Assembly: GCF_019219075.1 (NCBI RefSeq)
Contig: NZ_JAHUWJ010000008.1
Coordinates: 238,686-302,685, forward strand
DNA from: Chitinophaga sp. sic0106
GTDB lineage: Bacteria > Bacteroidota > Bacteroidia > Chitinophagales > Chitinophagaceae
DNA length: 64,000 nucleotides
Reading direction: 5' to 3'
Shown piece after piece: positions 32,235 to 40,061 of this stretch. Every line of letters starts with the position of its first letter. Position 1 is the first letter of the stretch. Under the pieces are notes generated by a model. It was not told where the DNA came from. It ran no database searches and saw only the letters and a list, made by a program, of their open reading frames with translations. The translations under genes were made by a program, and so were the position numbers.

Positions 32235-33223
32235 TGGAAGCACCTTGCACCGTACAATTTGATACAACACCAACAGATTATGTGATAGCCAGAGCTTTCC
32301 CTACACGCGACCGGACAGTCGAGGTTCTGAGTGCCCGCCAGGTGTTTGCTCCTCCACAGCTTAATCCCAGAGCATTTGTAATGACCTTACCCACTCCAGA
32401 GCCCTATATAATCCTTATTAATAGTTCGCCAGATGGAACAACCATAGGGGTAGAAAGGAGTTCGTATATGGTTGTGCCAAAGCTGTATCAGGGACAATTT
32501 ATTGAAGATGTCACAATTGTTGTAGATGGTGGCACTATTGATATTGATCCAGTGGCAGGAACAAGGATAGCGCCTATTCCATCCTTAGATGGATATAACA
32601 TTGCCCGGATATACCGTAACGGTGCCAGTAGGGCATTGCGTAAGGATCGAAATCCTGAATGGGTGCAGCGTCCTGGAGGCGGGTTTAATCTTACGGATGA
32701 TACCAAGCCATTTTCACATGGAGAAACATTTGTGATTCAGCTTGCGCCATTTTATTCATCAAATGTCGCAGCGGATATATTTAGCCTGAATGAGTTGATA
32801 AATAGCCATATTAGTAACACGAACAACCCCCATGCTGTTACCAAGTCTCAGGTCGGGCTAGGGAATATCCCAAATGCGAAGTCTGATGCAATAAACAATA
32901 ATAGTTCTGATACACTCGCTACATCCGCAGCTGTTAACGCCCTGCGGTTATCTGTGCAAAATCAGATCGCTGGATCAGGTAAATTTTTTGTTGGAGACGT
33001 AGTGCGGGTTGACGAGACTAGGACAATTACACATAACCGGAACATTACAGGAGAGTATGTAGTAGTTGGATCTCTCGTTTCCACAGGGGCTGATTGGGAT
33101 AAAGACAACGATGTGATATGGGCAGTTAGAGATTTAGGCACGAACTCGTTTACGCTCCTACTACGGGAATTGTCGCCCAATATTCAAAATATTTGGTTCT
33201 ATTACTCTTTAATAAAAATATAG
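32234..33223 (+). CDS. Tail fibre protein
   Basis: A 329-residue protein. ISNTNNPHAVTKSQVGLGNI (near residues 196-215) is the signature repeat of phage tail fibres (N-P-H-x-V-T-K-x-Q-V-G-L-G-N-V). The N-terminal region attaches to the tip; the trimeric shaft motif is followed by a small C-terminal beta domain probably binding the host surface. Confidence 0.85.
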   Translation: MEAPCTVQFDTTPTDYVIARAFPTRDRTVEVLSARQVFAPPQLNPRAFVMTLPTPEPYIILINSSPDGTTIGVERSSYMVVPKLYQGQFIEDVTIVVDGGTIDIDPVAGTRIAPIPSLDGYNIARIYRNGASRALRKDRNPEWVQRPGGGFNLTDDTKPFSHGETFVIQLAPFYSSNVAADIFSLNELINSHISNTNNPHAVTKSQVGLGNIPNAKSDAINNNSSDTLATSAAVNALRLSVQNQIAGSGKFFVGDVVRVDETRTITHNRNITGEYVVVGSLVSTGADWDKDNDVIWAVRDLGTNSFTLLLRELSPNIQNIWFYYSLIKI

Positions 33224-33235
33224 ATAAAATCTATA
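33224..33235 (+). promoter_or_regulatory. Second copy of the late-leader 12-mer
   Basis: ATAAAATCTATA here is identical to 15062-15073. It begins right at the fibre stop and lies 31 bases before the spike ATG, together with a partial -7-like TAATTTG, suggesting a separate promoter for the spike and lysis genes. Confidence 0.4.
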
Positions 33236-33265
33236 AGAACAGTAATTTGTATTTACCTTAGTTAT

Positions 33266-35476
33266 ATGAAAAAAGTAATGACGGCTCTCCGGAATAGCTA
33301 TCTGGCAGCCATTTTAATTTTTATCGCCCCGGCAATACATGCCCAGGAACTAAATGAGATAGATCCTCCTGGACAAATCCATTATCGCATTAAGGTTACT
33401 GATTTTCTAGGTCTGCCAAACAAAAAATCAATACCTATTGCAACGAACATTGACTCCTCTGGCGCCGTATCGTTTGTCATATCTGGGGGGGATTCATCTG
33501 TCTGGGTTTTTACCGGCAAACAATGGAAAAAAGTCGGCTCCGTATCCCTCATTCCTCGCAATGGCTTATCTCTCTCAGGAGATACCATTAAGCTGGGCGG
33601 ACCACTGTCGGAGAACACCACTATTACACCAGGCAGCTATTTATTGAATATATCTGGCAGAATCAGCGCACAGCCAGCGGTGGCTGATACAAATCTGGTC
33701 ACACTGGCGCAGCTCAAAGATACGATCTCCCTGGGCAGAGGTTATGCGGACGCGTTTTTCGAGAAAATACGTACAGGCGCCGCTGTTACGATTGCATGTG
33801 AAGGCACTAGTCTGACTTACGGCCAGCAGTACCCGGATGGGCCTGTGTCCGGGATAAATGGCAGTACCATTCCCCGAGCGCAATACCAGTATCCATCAGC
33901 CCTTCAGAGTACATTACAATATGCTGGGGTAAATGCTACGGTTATCAATCGTGGTTATCCTGGCGATAGGACAATTGAGGGCTTAACACGCTGGGATACC
34001 TGTGCGCCGGTCGACGCGGTAATCATTGAGTATTGCCACAACGACGCAATGAACTACGCTTCCTACCCGTCTGGTGTTGTGCCTATAGATCAATACAAAA
34101 TAAATCTATCAGCAATTGTAGAGCGGCGTCTGAAACAGCATAGCTGGGTGTTACTCACGCTTCCACCGGATATCGATGACAGTACGGGGCAGGCTAAAAT
34201 CAGCATGTATAAAACCGCGATAGTAGAGGTGGCGCACAAGTACAATCTGGACATAATCAATGCGCAGCAGATAACCGGCTGGATGTCCACACAATGGGTA
34301 GATGGCCTGCACCTGAATGCGCTCGCAAATAATGAGTGGGGCAGCCAGGCGGCGGCAAATTTCTTGCGTGATCCTCGTACGCATACAATCGTAGGCCATC
34401 GCACTACTATTTACCCTCCGAATCGGATTTTTAACGGCGGCGCTACATTTCCTTATGCCTCCGCATCCACTGGGTACCTGTGGCAGTTATTAGGCAATTC
34501 TGTATATCCTGTAATAGTCAATAGCTCAGCAGATCTTCAGCTGGCTATTAAGACTGTTAATAATGGCGCTACTAAATCACTGCTGGTACGCTACGGGAAT
34601 GGTATTTCCCAGCGCGACACAACAATAGTTAACTACACGGCTGGTGCTATTACGACGCCGATCGCAGCGGAAACACTCACAAAAATCCCGGCAGGGCATA
34701 GGTTGATATTCTTGCAGAGAACAGCAGGAGAGGCTTTCTATGTTGATCAGCTCAGCTTCCATACTGAATTTCAAACACTTGATCAGGCACTAAGAGCCGG
34801 CAACAGCACAGATCGTAATATGCAATTCACTGATACGAATTATATAAGATTCGCTAAAAACTCCGACTATGGAGAGGTGAAGTGGTATTCGACAGGAGAC
34901 GTTGACAATTCAAGCAATCTGATATTTACGAATGGAGATAATAGCTCGCCTCAAGAAGGATTCATCTTTCGCAAGGACACGGCGAATAATGCCGGCATCA
35001 CTACCGCTTACGATACAATTCTATCATTAAGGGCCATTATCAAATCACGTCTGAGAATGGCGCTTAATACTGCTGACGATGGAAGTACGCAACTGCAAAT
35101 CGGAGGTAATGCCCGCGTATCCGGCTATTTGCAGGCTAGCAACGGCACTGTGTCTAATCTGCTGTTCTACGATTCTGGCGCAGGAACCGGCCTGGTAGGC
35201 ACGTTTTCCGGCCACCCGATGACCTTGTTCGCAGGAGGCAATGAACAGGTCAGGATACTGACTAACGGAAATGTTGGCATCGGCAATACTTCTCCGTCCT
35301 CTCGGCTCGATGTTTCCGGCGCCACTGGATATAATCAACTACGATTGCGTACTTCCTATACACCTACATCCTCAGCAGATACTAATGGTAACACTGGGGA
35401 TGTGTCGTGGGATGCAAATTACTTGTATCTGAAAACCTCCGCAGGCTGGAAGCGCACGGCATTATCCACCTTCTAA
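33266..35476 (+). CDS. Tail-spike-like GDSL/SGNH hydrolase with signal peptide
   Basis: A 736-residue protein. Residues 1-26 form a signal peptide ending A-I-H-A. An SGNH esterase domain spans ~170-375: block I EGTSLTYG (Ser182 in place of the GDS serine), NRGYPGDR block II, YCHND block III, and DGLHLN (D346, H349) completing the triad. The C-terminal half has NVGIGNTSPSSRLDVSGA, common in Bacteroidota surface and fibre proteins, and ends in a repeat-like DVSWDANYLYLKTSAGWKR tip. It probably deacetylates or de-esterifies host surface glycans. The Sec signal is odd for a phage structural protein assembled in the cytoplasm. Confidence 0.85.
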   Translation: MKKVMTALRNSYLAAILIFIAPAIHAQELNEIDPPGQIHYRIKVTDFLGLPNKKSIPIATNIDSSGAVSFVISGGDSSVWVFTGKQWKKVGSVSLIPRNGLSLSGDTIKLGGPLSENTTITPGSYLLNISGRISAQPAVADTNLVTLAQLKDTISLGRGYADAFFEKIRTGAAVTIACEGTSLTYGQQYPDGPVSGINGSTIPRAQYQYPSALQSTLQYAGVNATVINRGYPGDRTIEGLTRWDTCAPVDAVIIEYCHNDAMNYASYPSGVVPIDQYKINLSAIVERRLKQHSWVLLTLPPDIDDSTGQAKISMYKTAIVEVAHKYNLDIINAQQITGWMSTQWVDGLHLNALANNEWGSQAAANFLRDPRTHTIVGHRTTIYPPNRIFNGGATFPYASASTGYLWQLLGNSVYPVIVNSSADLQLAIKTVNNGATKSLLVRYGNGISQRDTTIVNYTAGAITTPIAAETLTKIPAGHRLIFLQRTAGEAFYVDQLSFHTEFQTLDQALRAGNSTDRNMQFTDTNYIRFAKNSDYGEVKWYSTGDVDNSSNLIFTNGDNSSPQEGFIFRKDTANNAGITTAYDTILSLRAIIKSRLRMALNTADDGSTQLQIGGNARVSGYLQASNGTVSNLLFYDSGAGTGLVGTFSGHPMTLFAGGNEQVRILTNGNVGIGNTSPSSRLDVSGATGYNQLRLRTSYTPTSSADTNGNTGDVSWDANYLYLKTSAGWKRTALSTF

Positions 35477-35485
35477 ATGTGAACA

Positions 35486-35719
35486 ATGGCAAATTTCTTC
35501 AAGAATCTGAATTTTAATTTCCAGCACCTGCTGGCGCTTATTATTGTAGTGACCTGCTTCGGGTACTTTTTTTACATCTCCGGCACTCACTTCGCCACCG
35601 TTCAAAACAATAATGTGGTTGATGTAAAGACCGCTATGATCAGCATTTTGACTATGGTTGCCATGCACTATTTCCGCCAGGAGAAGAGAAATATTGATGA
35701 CCCTTCAAAGCCTGAGTAA
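35486..35719 (+). CDS. Holin-like small membrane protein
   Basis: A 77-residue product with two hydrophobic segments (LLALIIVVTCFGYFFYI and TAMISILTMVAMHYF) and a charged C-terminus KRNIDDPSKPE. Size, topology and position at the start of the lysis block fit a class II holin that opens the inner membrane to endolysin. No sequence-level family is recognised. Confidence 0.65.
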   Translation: MANFFKNLNFNFQHLLALIIVVTCFGYFFYISGTHFATVQNNNVVDVKTAMISILTMVAMHYFRQEKRNIDDPSKPE

Positions 35720-35991
35720 TGGACCTGAAAAATATAAAAATAGGCATTGTCCAAGTGGCGATTATAGTTGCCCAAACAGTTACTGTAGTATGGGTTATTG
35801 GCAAGTCGGCCAACAAAATAGATAAGGTAGACGATACAACCAGTCGCGTTGAGAAGAAGGTCGATAAAATGGATGAGGATAATAAAATCTGGAAAGCTCA
35901 GATTGAGGCGAATCAAGCTGATTTTAAGGTGAGATTAGCCATCCTGGAACAGAAGGTTGCTAACATGGAAAATGAACGAAATGCACACTAA
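35719..35991 (+). CDS. Membrane-anchored coiled-coil lysis protein
   Basis: A 90-residue product: one N-terminal helix (GIVQVAIIVAQTVTVVWVI) then a long coiled coil (DKVDDTTSRVEKKVDKMDEDNK in part). This is holin- or i-spanin-like in layout. Its start shares bases with the upstream stop and its end overlaps the lipoprotein start, so it is in the lysis operon. Confidence 0.6.
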   Translation: MDLKNIKIGIVQVAIIVAQTVTVVWVIGKSANKIDKVDDTTSRVEKKVDKMDEDNKIWKAQIEANQADFKVRLAILEQKVANMENERNAH

Positions 35992-36517
35992 AATAATTAT
36001 TGGCCTGTTGCTGCTCTGCTCCTGCGCATCCTCCCGTAAATCTATTACCCGGGAGGAGCGCAGAAAGGACAGTGTGGGGATTACTGTACAGGAAAACTCA
36101 GTGGTAACCGAAACCACCGTATCCGGCACAGTGCCCGCCTACACGCGTCCGGATAGCGCTGGCCTTACATGGTATTTGCCAGCAGAAGACACGGGTACCA
36201 GGTCCGAATCAGTTCAGGCCGGTGCGCTAGTTCTCACCGTAACGAGTAAGCCGCGCCGGGATACCTCTGGGAAGGTTTCCGGGCGTGACCTGCAGGTGCG
36301 GGCGCGAAAGAATCCGGAGGAAGTTATGGCGCCGGTGGATTTCCAACAGAAGAAAACAGAAACCGGCAGCAGTATACAGGCAGGCAGGAAGCAAGAATCT
36401 ACCGCGGTTTCCACCAAAACAATAGACAAAACCGGTATTAACTGGCTGGTAGGAGCAGGCATAGCCATATCGCTGGTTATTGCTGTGATTTACCTAATTA
36501 GAAAGTATGTGAAATGA
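35972..36517 (+). CDS. Lipoprotein with C-terminal membrane helix, u-spanin-like
   Basis: Product of 181 residues from ATG 35972 (Met at 35981 also possible). The N-terminus HTKIIIGLLLLCSC ends in a lipobox-like L-C-S-C, so it would be lipidated for the outer membrane. The centre is hydrophilic and strand-prone. The C-terminus NWLVGAGIAISLVIAVIYLIRK is a single inner-membrane helix. One chain bridging both membranes is the defining plan of unimolecular spanins, which fuse inner and outer membranes at lysis. It overlaps the upstream gene, as spanins often do. Confidence 0.7.
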   Translation: MNEMHTKIIIGLLLLCSCASSRKSITREERRKDSVGITVQENSVVTETTVSGTVPAYTRPDSAGLTWYLPAEDTGTRSESVQAGALVLTVTSKPRRDTSGKVSGRDLQVRARKNPEEVMAPVDFQQKKTETGSSIQAGRKQESTAVSTKTIDKTGINWLVGAGIAISLVIAVIYLIRKYVK

Positions 36518-37035
36518 AAAATGCATATCCAGAAAAACCGATACTGCAATTCCGGCGCACATCGGTGGAAATGTCGGTGGCAATAAAGACTATCCAGGAT
36601 TCCAACTCCCCAATAGGGGTGAAGCGTGCTGCCTATATGATTTTCCGTAAGGAGAGCGGTAATGGCCGCAGCGGGATTAATGAAAACTATTCCGGCTTTC
36701 AGGCCGACTCCGGACGCTGGCCAGCCATTTATGATCCGCTGATCGCAGGTGTAGTGTTAAAGAACGAGAATGGCACAGGTAAACCCAGGTTATTCCTGGC
36801 ATTCCACAGCGTAGCAGGATGCCTCCAAATGCTCATGGATAGAGTGCAGCAGCGTGGCCTTTACATTGGTGGACATACCAGCAAAATTGTGGACATGGAT
36901 GTGAAAAATGTAACCGATTTTGCCAGGGCCTACAAGAAGGAGTGGGCGGCAGGTAGTGCTACTGCAGAGCCTACAGAGGATGATTTTAAAGGGTTTGCCA
37001 GTATGTACCGGCAGGCAGTAGGGTTATTCTCGTAG
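36514..37035 (+). CDS. Endolysin-like protein (lysozyme fold candidate)
   Basis: A 173-residue soluble protein with no signal peptide, last gene of the lysis block. YMIFRKESGNGRSGINENYSG at about residues 41-60 places a Glu (E47) in a muramidase/lytic-transglycosylase-like context (E-S-G-N-G..N-Y.G..Q). It likely hydrolyses peptidoglycan after holin opening. Overlaps the spanin-like gene by 4 bases. Confidence 0.7.
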   Translation: MKNAYPEKPILQFRRTSVEMSVAIKTIQDSNSPIGVKRAAYMIFRKESGNGRSGINENYSGFQADSGRWPAIYDPLIAGVVLKNENGTGKPRLFLAFHSVAGCLQMLMDRVQQRGLYIGGHTSKIVDMDVKNVTDFARAYKKEWAAGSATAEPTEDDFKGFASMYRQAVGLFS

Positions 37036-37093
37036 CACCGATATGAAGCAACAAAATTCAACGAAATTATTTTTCAAGACTCAGAAAAAATAT

Positions 37094-37124
37094 TTGGTAA
37101 TCAAATTTGATTACTTTAATTTTG
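37094..37124 (+). promoter_or_regulatory. Promoter with an 18-bp palindrome filling its spacer
   Basis: TTG at 37094-37096 and TAATTTTG at 37117-37124 fit the TTG-N20-TAnnTTTG consensus. The spacer contains the perfect palindrome GTAATCAAATTTGATTAC (37097-37114). A dimer bound there would block polymerase, so the HTH protein encoded downstream is the likely autorepressor. Confidence 0.75.
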
Positions 37125-37176
37125 ACTTATCAAATAATAAAGCTGGCGGCAACAGGGTAAATTCGGCAAGGCTAAA

Positions 37177-37338
37177 ATGAATACTTATAGCATTACCACA
37201 AAATTAACAGAAGATTTTCAGCCAGTATGGCTATACTTCATTGATGGGGTATTATACGTGCAAAAAGGTTTCAAAACAGAAGCAGATGCGTTCAACGCTG
37301 GACTGGAAAAAGTAAAGGAACTTAAAAAAGGTAGGTAA
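37177..37338 (+). CDS. Small protein, first gene of an HTH operon
   Basis: ATG 37177 to TAA 37338, 53 residues (MNTYSITTKLTEDFQPVWLYFIDGVLYV...). Its stop shares bases (TAATG) with the HTH gene start. The compact alpha/beta composition and pairing with an HTH gene behind an operator-filled promoter resemble a small toxin-antitoxin or phage immunity pair, but no toxin family is recognised. Confidence 0.65.
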   Translation: MNTYSITTKLTEDFQPVWLYFIDGVLYVQKGFKTEADAFNAGLEKVKELKKGR

Positions 37339-37742
37339 TGAAAAAAACTATAACAAGGGGTGACATTACACTCACCCTTCCCCTTAATTCTGATGAGTCA
37401 GTTGATCTGAGAGGGAAAATGATAATTGATTATCCTGGAATTGAAGATAGTCTTAGGATAGCGCCTACCGTTGCGGGCAGGATAGGTATAGGCACAATAC
37501 AAGACCAGTTCGATTACATAGCCACATTCAGAGAGTTTGACGCAGCTCACCACCGCCGTGCCATCGGGGAGCGAATAAAAAAATTACGCGAGGAAGCAGG
37601 ACTGACACAGGATCAACTTGCTGAAAAAACCAGTATGCTGAAGCAAAACATCAGTAGAATTGAGCAGGGTAAATACTCGACCGGGCAGGATATTCTTTCA
37701 AAAATTGCGGACGCACTGGGTAAGAAATTGGATATAATTTGA
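37338..37742 (+). CDS. XRE-family HTH regulator
   Basis: A 134-residue protein. The C-terminal ~60 residues form a classical HTH (GERIKKLREEAGLTQDQLAEKT begins it; then NISRIEQGKYSTGQDILSKIADAL). The N-terminal 70 residues are an extra strand-rich domain, as in antitoxin-type regulators where it contacts the partner. It likely binds the palindrome at 37097-37114 and represses its own operon. Confidence 0.8.
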   Translation: MKKTITRGDITLTLPLNSDESVDLRGKMIIDYPGIEDSLRIAPTVAGRIGIGTIQDQFDYIATFREFDAAHHRRAIGERIKKLREEAGLTQDQLAEKTSMLKQNISRIEQGKYSTGQDILSKIADALGKKLDII

Positions 37743-37763
37743 TCTTCTAAGATACTATTACAG

Positions 37764-38132
37764 TTAAAATCCTCCTGCAACAGCAGGAGGATTTTTATTT
37801 TTTGCATCCAGGAGCAGCAGTTGAAATAGAATAGCTGTAGTATCTCGCACTACTACACCTGCGGCATTTGCCATTAAAAGATTCATACGGTCAAAGATTA
37901 CATCCGCATAGAGGATAATCGGGACGTTGCCGGCATGGCGCCGGAGAAATGCGTATACATCAATGTCTGGCATAAACCTGTTGGCCAACACTACCTGGCA
38001 ACTGGCGGTGGCCAATATTTCCGCCGCCTTTGGGTAGGTTGTAGCTTCCAAAACCTCAAACCGGCGCTCTCGGAGGTAAGGCGCAAGGACTTGTGGAAAC
38101 ACCGGATCTGAATCAAATAGAAGTATAGCCAT
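37764..38132 (-). CDS. Degenerate receiver-domain protein (phosphoacceptor Asp replaced by Asn)
   Basis: A 122-residue product from Met 38132 (MAILLFDSDPVFPQVL); the longer frame from 38189 adds an unlikely lead. The CheY-like pattern is clear: an FDSD acid pocket, then VVLANRFMPDIDVYAFLRR, where the D-x-x-M-P phosphoacceptor is Asn51. The usual Thr of strand 4 and Lys of strand 5 are also altered (IILYAD, VVVRDTT). It should not be phosphorylated in the normal way. No output domain or kinase is nearby. The last codons (NPPAVAGGF) are written in the terminator stem. Confidence 0.7.
   Translation of the reverse strand: MAILLFDSDPVFPQVLAPYLRERRFEVLEATTYPKAAEILATASCQVVLANRFMPDIDVYAFLRRHAGNVPIILYADVIFDRMNLLMANAAGVVVRDTTAILFQLLLLDAKNKNPPAVAGGF
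37766..37796. terminator. Bidirectional hairpin terminator
   Basis: AAAATCCTCCTGC and GCAGGAGGATTTTT flank AACA, giving a 13-bp stem with T-runs on both strands. It ends the rightward HTH operon and also lies within the last codons of the leftward receiver-like gene. Confidence 0.85.
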
Positions 38133-38226
38133 GGGGTAATACAGCGCAGGCGGTTTCCCGCTACTGGTGGCACCCAGAATGAGCGGCACCCACGCTGTGC
38201 AGGCGAATGTAGTAATTATTTTCCAC

Positions 38227-38246
38227 TGACTCGATATATCGAGTCA
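38227..38246. promoter_or_regulatory. Perfect 20-bp palindrome, operator candidate
   Basis: TGACTCGATATATCGAGTCA reads the same on both strands, 35 bases before the small HTH gene and in the gap to the divergent receiver-like gene. An autoregulatory site shared by the two divergent genes is plausible. Confidence 0.7.
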
Positions 38247-38280
38247 ATAAATCTTATCATATACATGAACTTTATCCTTA

Positions 38281-38496
38281 ATGGATAAGGAGATAGCAAT
38301 AAGATTGGGTAAGAAAATCAAGCGACTCAGGGTAGAGGCCAAGATGTCCACGCGTGATTTCGCAGACCGTGTGGAAATATCCCTGTCGCAGCTGTGGGAA
38401 ATAGAAACCGGAAAAGGAAATCCTACTCTCAAAACTCTCCTGGCGATTGCCACCACCCTTAAAACTACTGTCTCCGATCTGATTGATCATATATAA
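38281..38496 (+). CDS. Small XRE-family HTH protein
   Basis: A 71-residue protein that is almost entirely one HTH domain: LGKKIKRLRVEAKMSTRDFAD, then ISLSQLWEIETGKGNPTLKTLL. Such single-domain regulators act as dimers on short palindromes; one lies just upstream. Whether it belongs to the prophage edge or the host is unclear. Confidence 0.8.
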   Translation: MDKEIAIRLGKKIKRLRVEAKMSTRDFADRVEISLSQLWEIETGKGNPTLKTLLAIATTLKTTVSDLIDHI

Positions 38497-38532
38497 TTTT
38501 CACTAAAACATAAATTATTAATATAAATATAT

Positions 38533-38625
38533 TTAAACTGCTTTTTTTAGCCACATTAGCAGCAGTTCCATTTCATTTGAGTTCGACGCTGTTCCCGTCA
38601 GCTCCACAGCAAAGGAATCCCACTT
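38533..38625 (-). pseudogene. Possible C-terminal gene remnant
   Basis: A leftward frame without a start codon, from a TGA at 38626-38628 to TAA at 38533, reads WDSFAVELTGTASNSNEMELL and ends LKKAV, which looks like real protein rather than noise. It could be the tail of a gene cut during prophage or island insertion. Apart from the terminator at 38637-38678, the rest of 38497-38795 shows nothing I can call. Confidence 0.3.
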
Positions 38626-38636
38626 TCAAATGGGAG

Positions 38637-38678
38637 AAATACAAACAGCTACCAGATTTCTGGTAGCTGTTTGTATTT
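38637..38678. terminator. Strong 19-bp hairpin terminator
   Basis: A 19-bp exact stem (AAATACAAACAGCTACCAG with its inverse) closes a 4-base ATTT loop and is flanked by A/T runs on both sides, so it could stop transcription from either direction. Confidence 0.75.
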
Positions 38679-38795
38679 TATGGGTATCTGCTTTACAATC
38701 AGTTATTTACCCTCCCTTTTTAGTTAGTTAATCCTTTCCTTTCAGCCTGAGGCCTTTATAAAGGAGATGATGGATATAATAAATTTCACCTAAAC

Positions 38796-40061
38796 CTAAA
38801 TGTGGTCAGTAAATGCCCTTTCCATTAAATCCTGTTCCCTTTTAGATAAACCTATCTTAATAGCATATTGACGCCAGTCTTTCACTGCAGCTAATACTTT
38901 CGCGATAATCTGCTCGCCCTGCTTTTTAGCCACACGGAAATATGGTGCAACAGATCGCACTAAATCCAGGTCCAGAGAGTTATCGTCTTCCGATATGTTG
39001 AGTGTAAGTCCTGTACCATCAGCAAATGGATTGACATCATAAACCGGAGAGAGTCTCCAGCCTTCCACTGTCAATAAAAAACCATGATTACGCAAGTGGT
39101 CATCTGTATTTTTGATGCTTACATATAGCACAATTCTGCGCCAGAGTTCTTCCAGGTCCTCATCGACCTTCGCACCATTTTTAATAAGAAATTCAGCCAG
39201 CTCCAGATAACTGACGCCGGTAGTATAATCAGCGCCATCCGAATATCCAAGCATAGTCATTGCCGAAGCAAAGTGTATCCTTTCGCCACTAGGAGTACGG
39301 TCAAAGCGACGGCTTAAGAATGTGTGATGCTTGCCGGAGAATTTCTGTGCTTTAGAAGGAGATATAAGTACTCCTGCAGCTTTGGCAATATCCATTGCAA
39401 CAGCTTCCCATCCACCAATATCAACCTCATCATTGCCACTTGGGAATTTGGCGATCCATAACTGACCTTCTGGGTCCCTTACCCCTGCCTTGGGACGTGC
39501 ACCCCCTAATGACGATCCGGGAGCCATCAACATGTTTAGCCATCTCAATGCTTCATCGTCGTCAAAATCATCCTGCTCCAATTGTTTGCTGGCTTCTTCA
39601 AGTTCCCGCAGTGATGTCCATGGTGGCGCTGCAAGGGCTTGTTCTCCGCTTACAAAATCTCCATCTGGATCTAACTTGAAACGTAAGGCGCCAATTCGAT
39701 GTTCATCATAAACCCCTAACAAATAGTCTGACTCAAACAGCGTTACCTGTTTGCGATCTTCTTTGCGCGCTATTATTGCTTCCCGTCTTTTCATTAGGAC
39801 ACGTCCCCATCGGTCTGGAGAAGAATCGAGAAACAAACCAAAGTTGTGCTTCTCGCCCGTACTATATTGTCGTCCTCTATAAAAACTTAGGTCAGGGTCT
39901 AAGACCTGGCTATTGCCGGACGCCAACCATTCTGCTGAATATTCAAAAGAAAAGACTTCCTTCCCTTTGCTATGGGCACTATTAAGCATGCCCATCAGTA
40001 AAGGGGCATTGTTTAATCCCTCCCAGTCAGCATATACATATATCATTTTATCAGTCGGCAT
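38796..40061 (-). CDS. hipA: HipA-family serine/threonine kinase toxin
   Basis: A 421-residue protein (Met6 at 40046 is an alternative start). The HipA fold is marked by SLGGARPKAGV (ATP/Ser loop) near residue 190, IKNTDDHLRNHGFLL (catalytic N-x-D-D-H-x-R-N-H-G) near residue 317, and LSPVYDVNP (metal-binding D-x-N-P). HipA kinases phosphorylate targets such as aminoacyl-tRNA synthetases and cause growth arrest unless bound by HipB. It overlaps hipB by 11 bases and is transcribed with it. All key motifs look intact. Confidence 0.92.
   Translation of the reverse strand: MPTDKMIYVYADWEGLNNAPLLMGMLNSAHSKGKEVFSFEYSAEWLASGNSQVLDPDLSFYRGRQYSTGEKHNFGLFLDSSPDRWGRVLMKRREAIIARKEDRKQVTLFESDYLLGVYDEHRIGALRFKLDPDGDFVSGEQALAAPPWTSLRELEEASKQLEQDDFDDDEALRWLNMLMAPGSSLGGARPKAGVRDPEGQLWIAKFPSGNDEVDIGGWEAVAMDIAKAAGVLISPSKAQKFSGKHHTFLSRRFDRTPSGERIHFASAMTMLGYSDGADYTTGVSYLELAEFLIKNGAKVDEDLEELWRRIVLYVSIKNTDDHLRNHGFLLTVEGWRLSPVYDVNPFADGTGLTLNISEDDNSLDLDLVRSVAPYFRVAKKQGEQIIAKVLAAVKDWRQYAIKIGLSKREQDLMERAFTDHI

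Larger units (their letters stand above)
1..37742. mobile_element. Prophage (siphovirus-like), left end outside window
   Basis: Leftward early genes (methyltransferase, ssDNA-binding-like, replication, recombination), a divergent repressor region near 12 kb, and a rightward late module with TerS, TerL, portal, capsid, tape measure, tail and lysis genes are all seen in standard order. A long tape measure and no sheath gene suggest a long non-contractile tail. No integrase, transposase or att repeat was found in the window, so the left end lies beyond base 1. The right end is placed only roughly, between the lysozyme-like gene (37.0 kb) and the hipBA operon (38.8 kb). Whether the prophage is active cannot be judged; no late gene is visibly broken. 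Confidence 0.9.

Noticed and set aside
1..37742. Transposable (Mu-like) phage
   Set aside because: No MuA-type transposase or MuB ATPase is present, and the packaging and tail genes follow ordinary siphovirus order.
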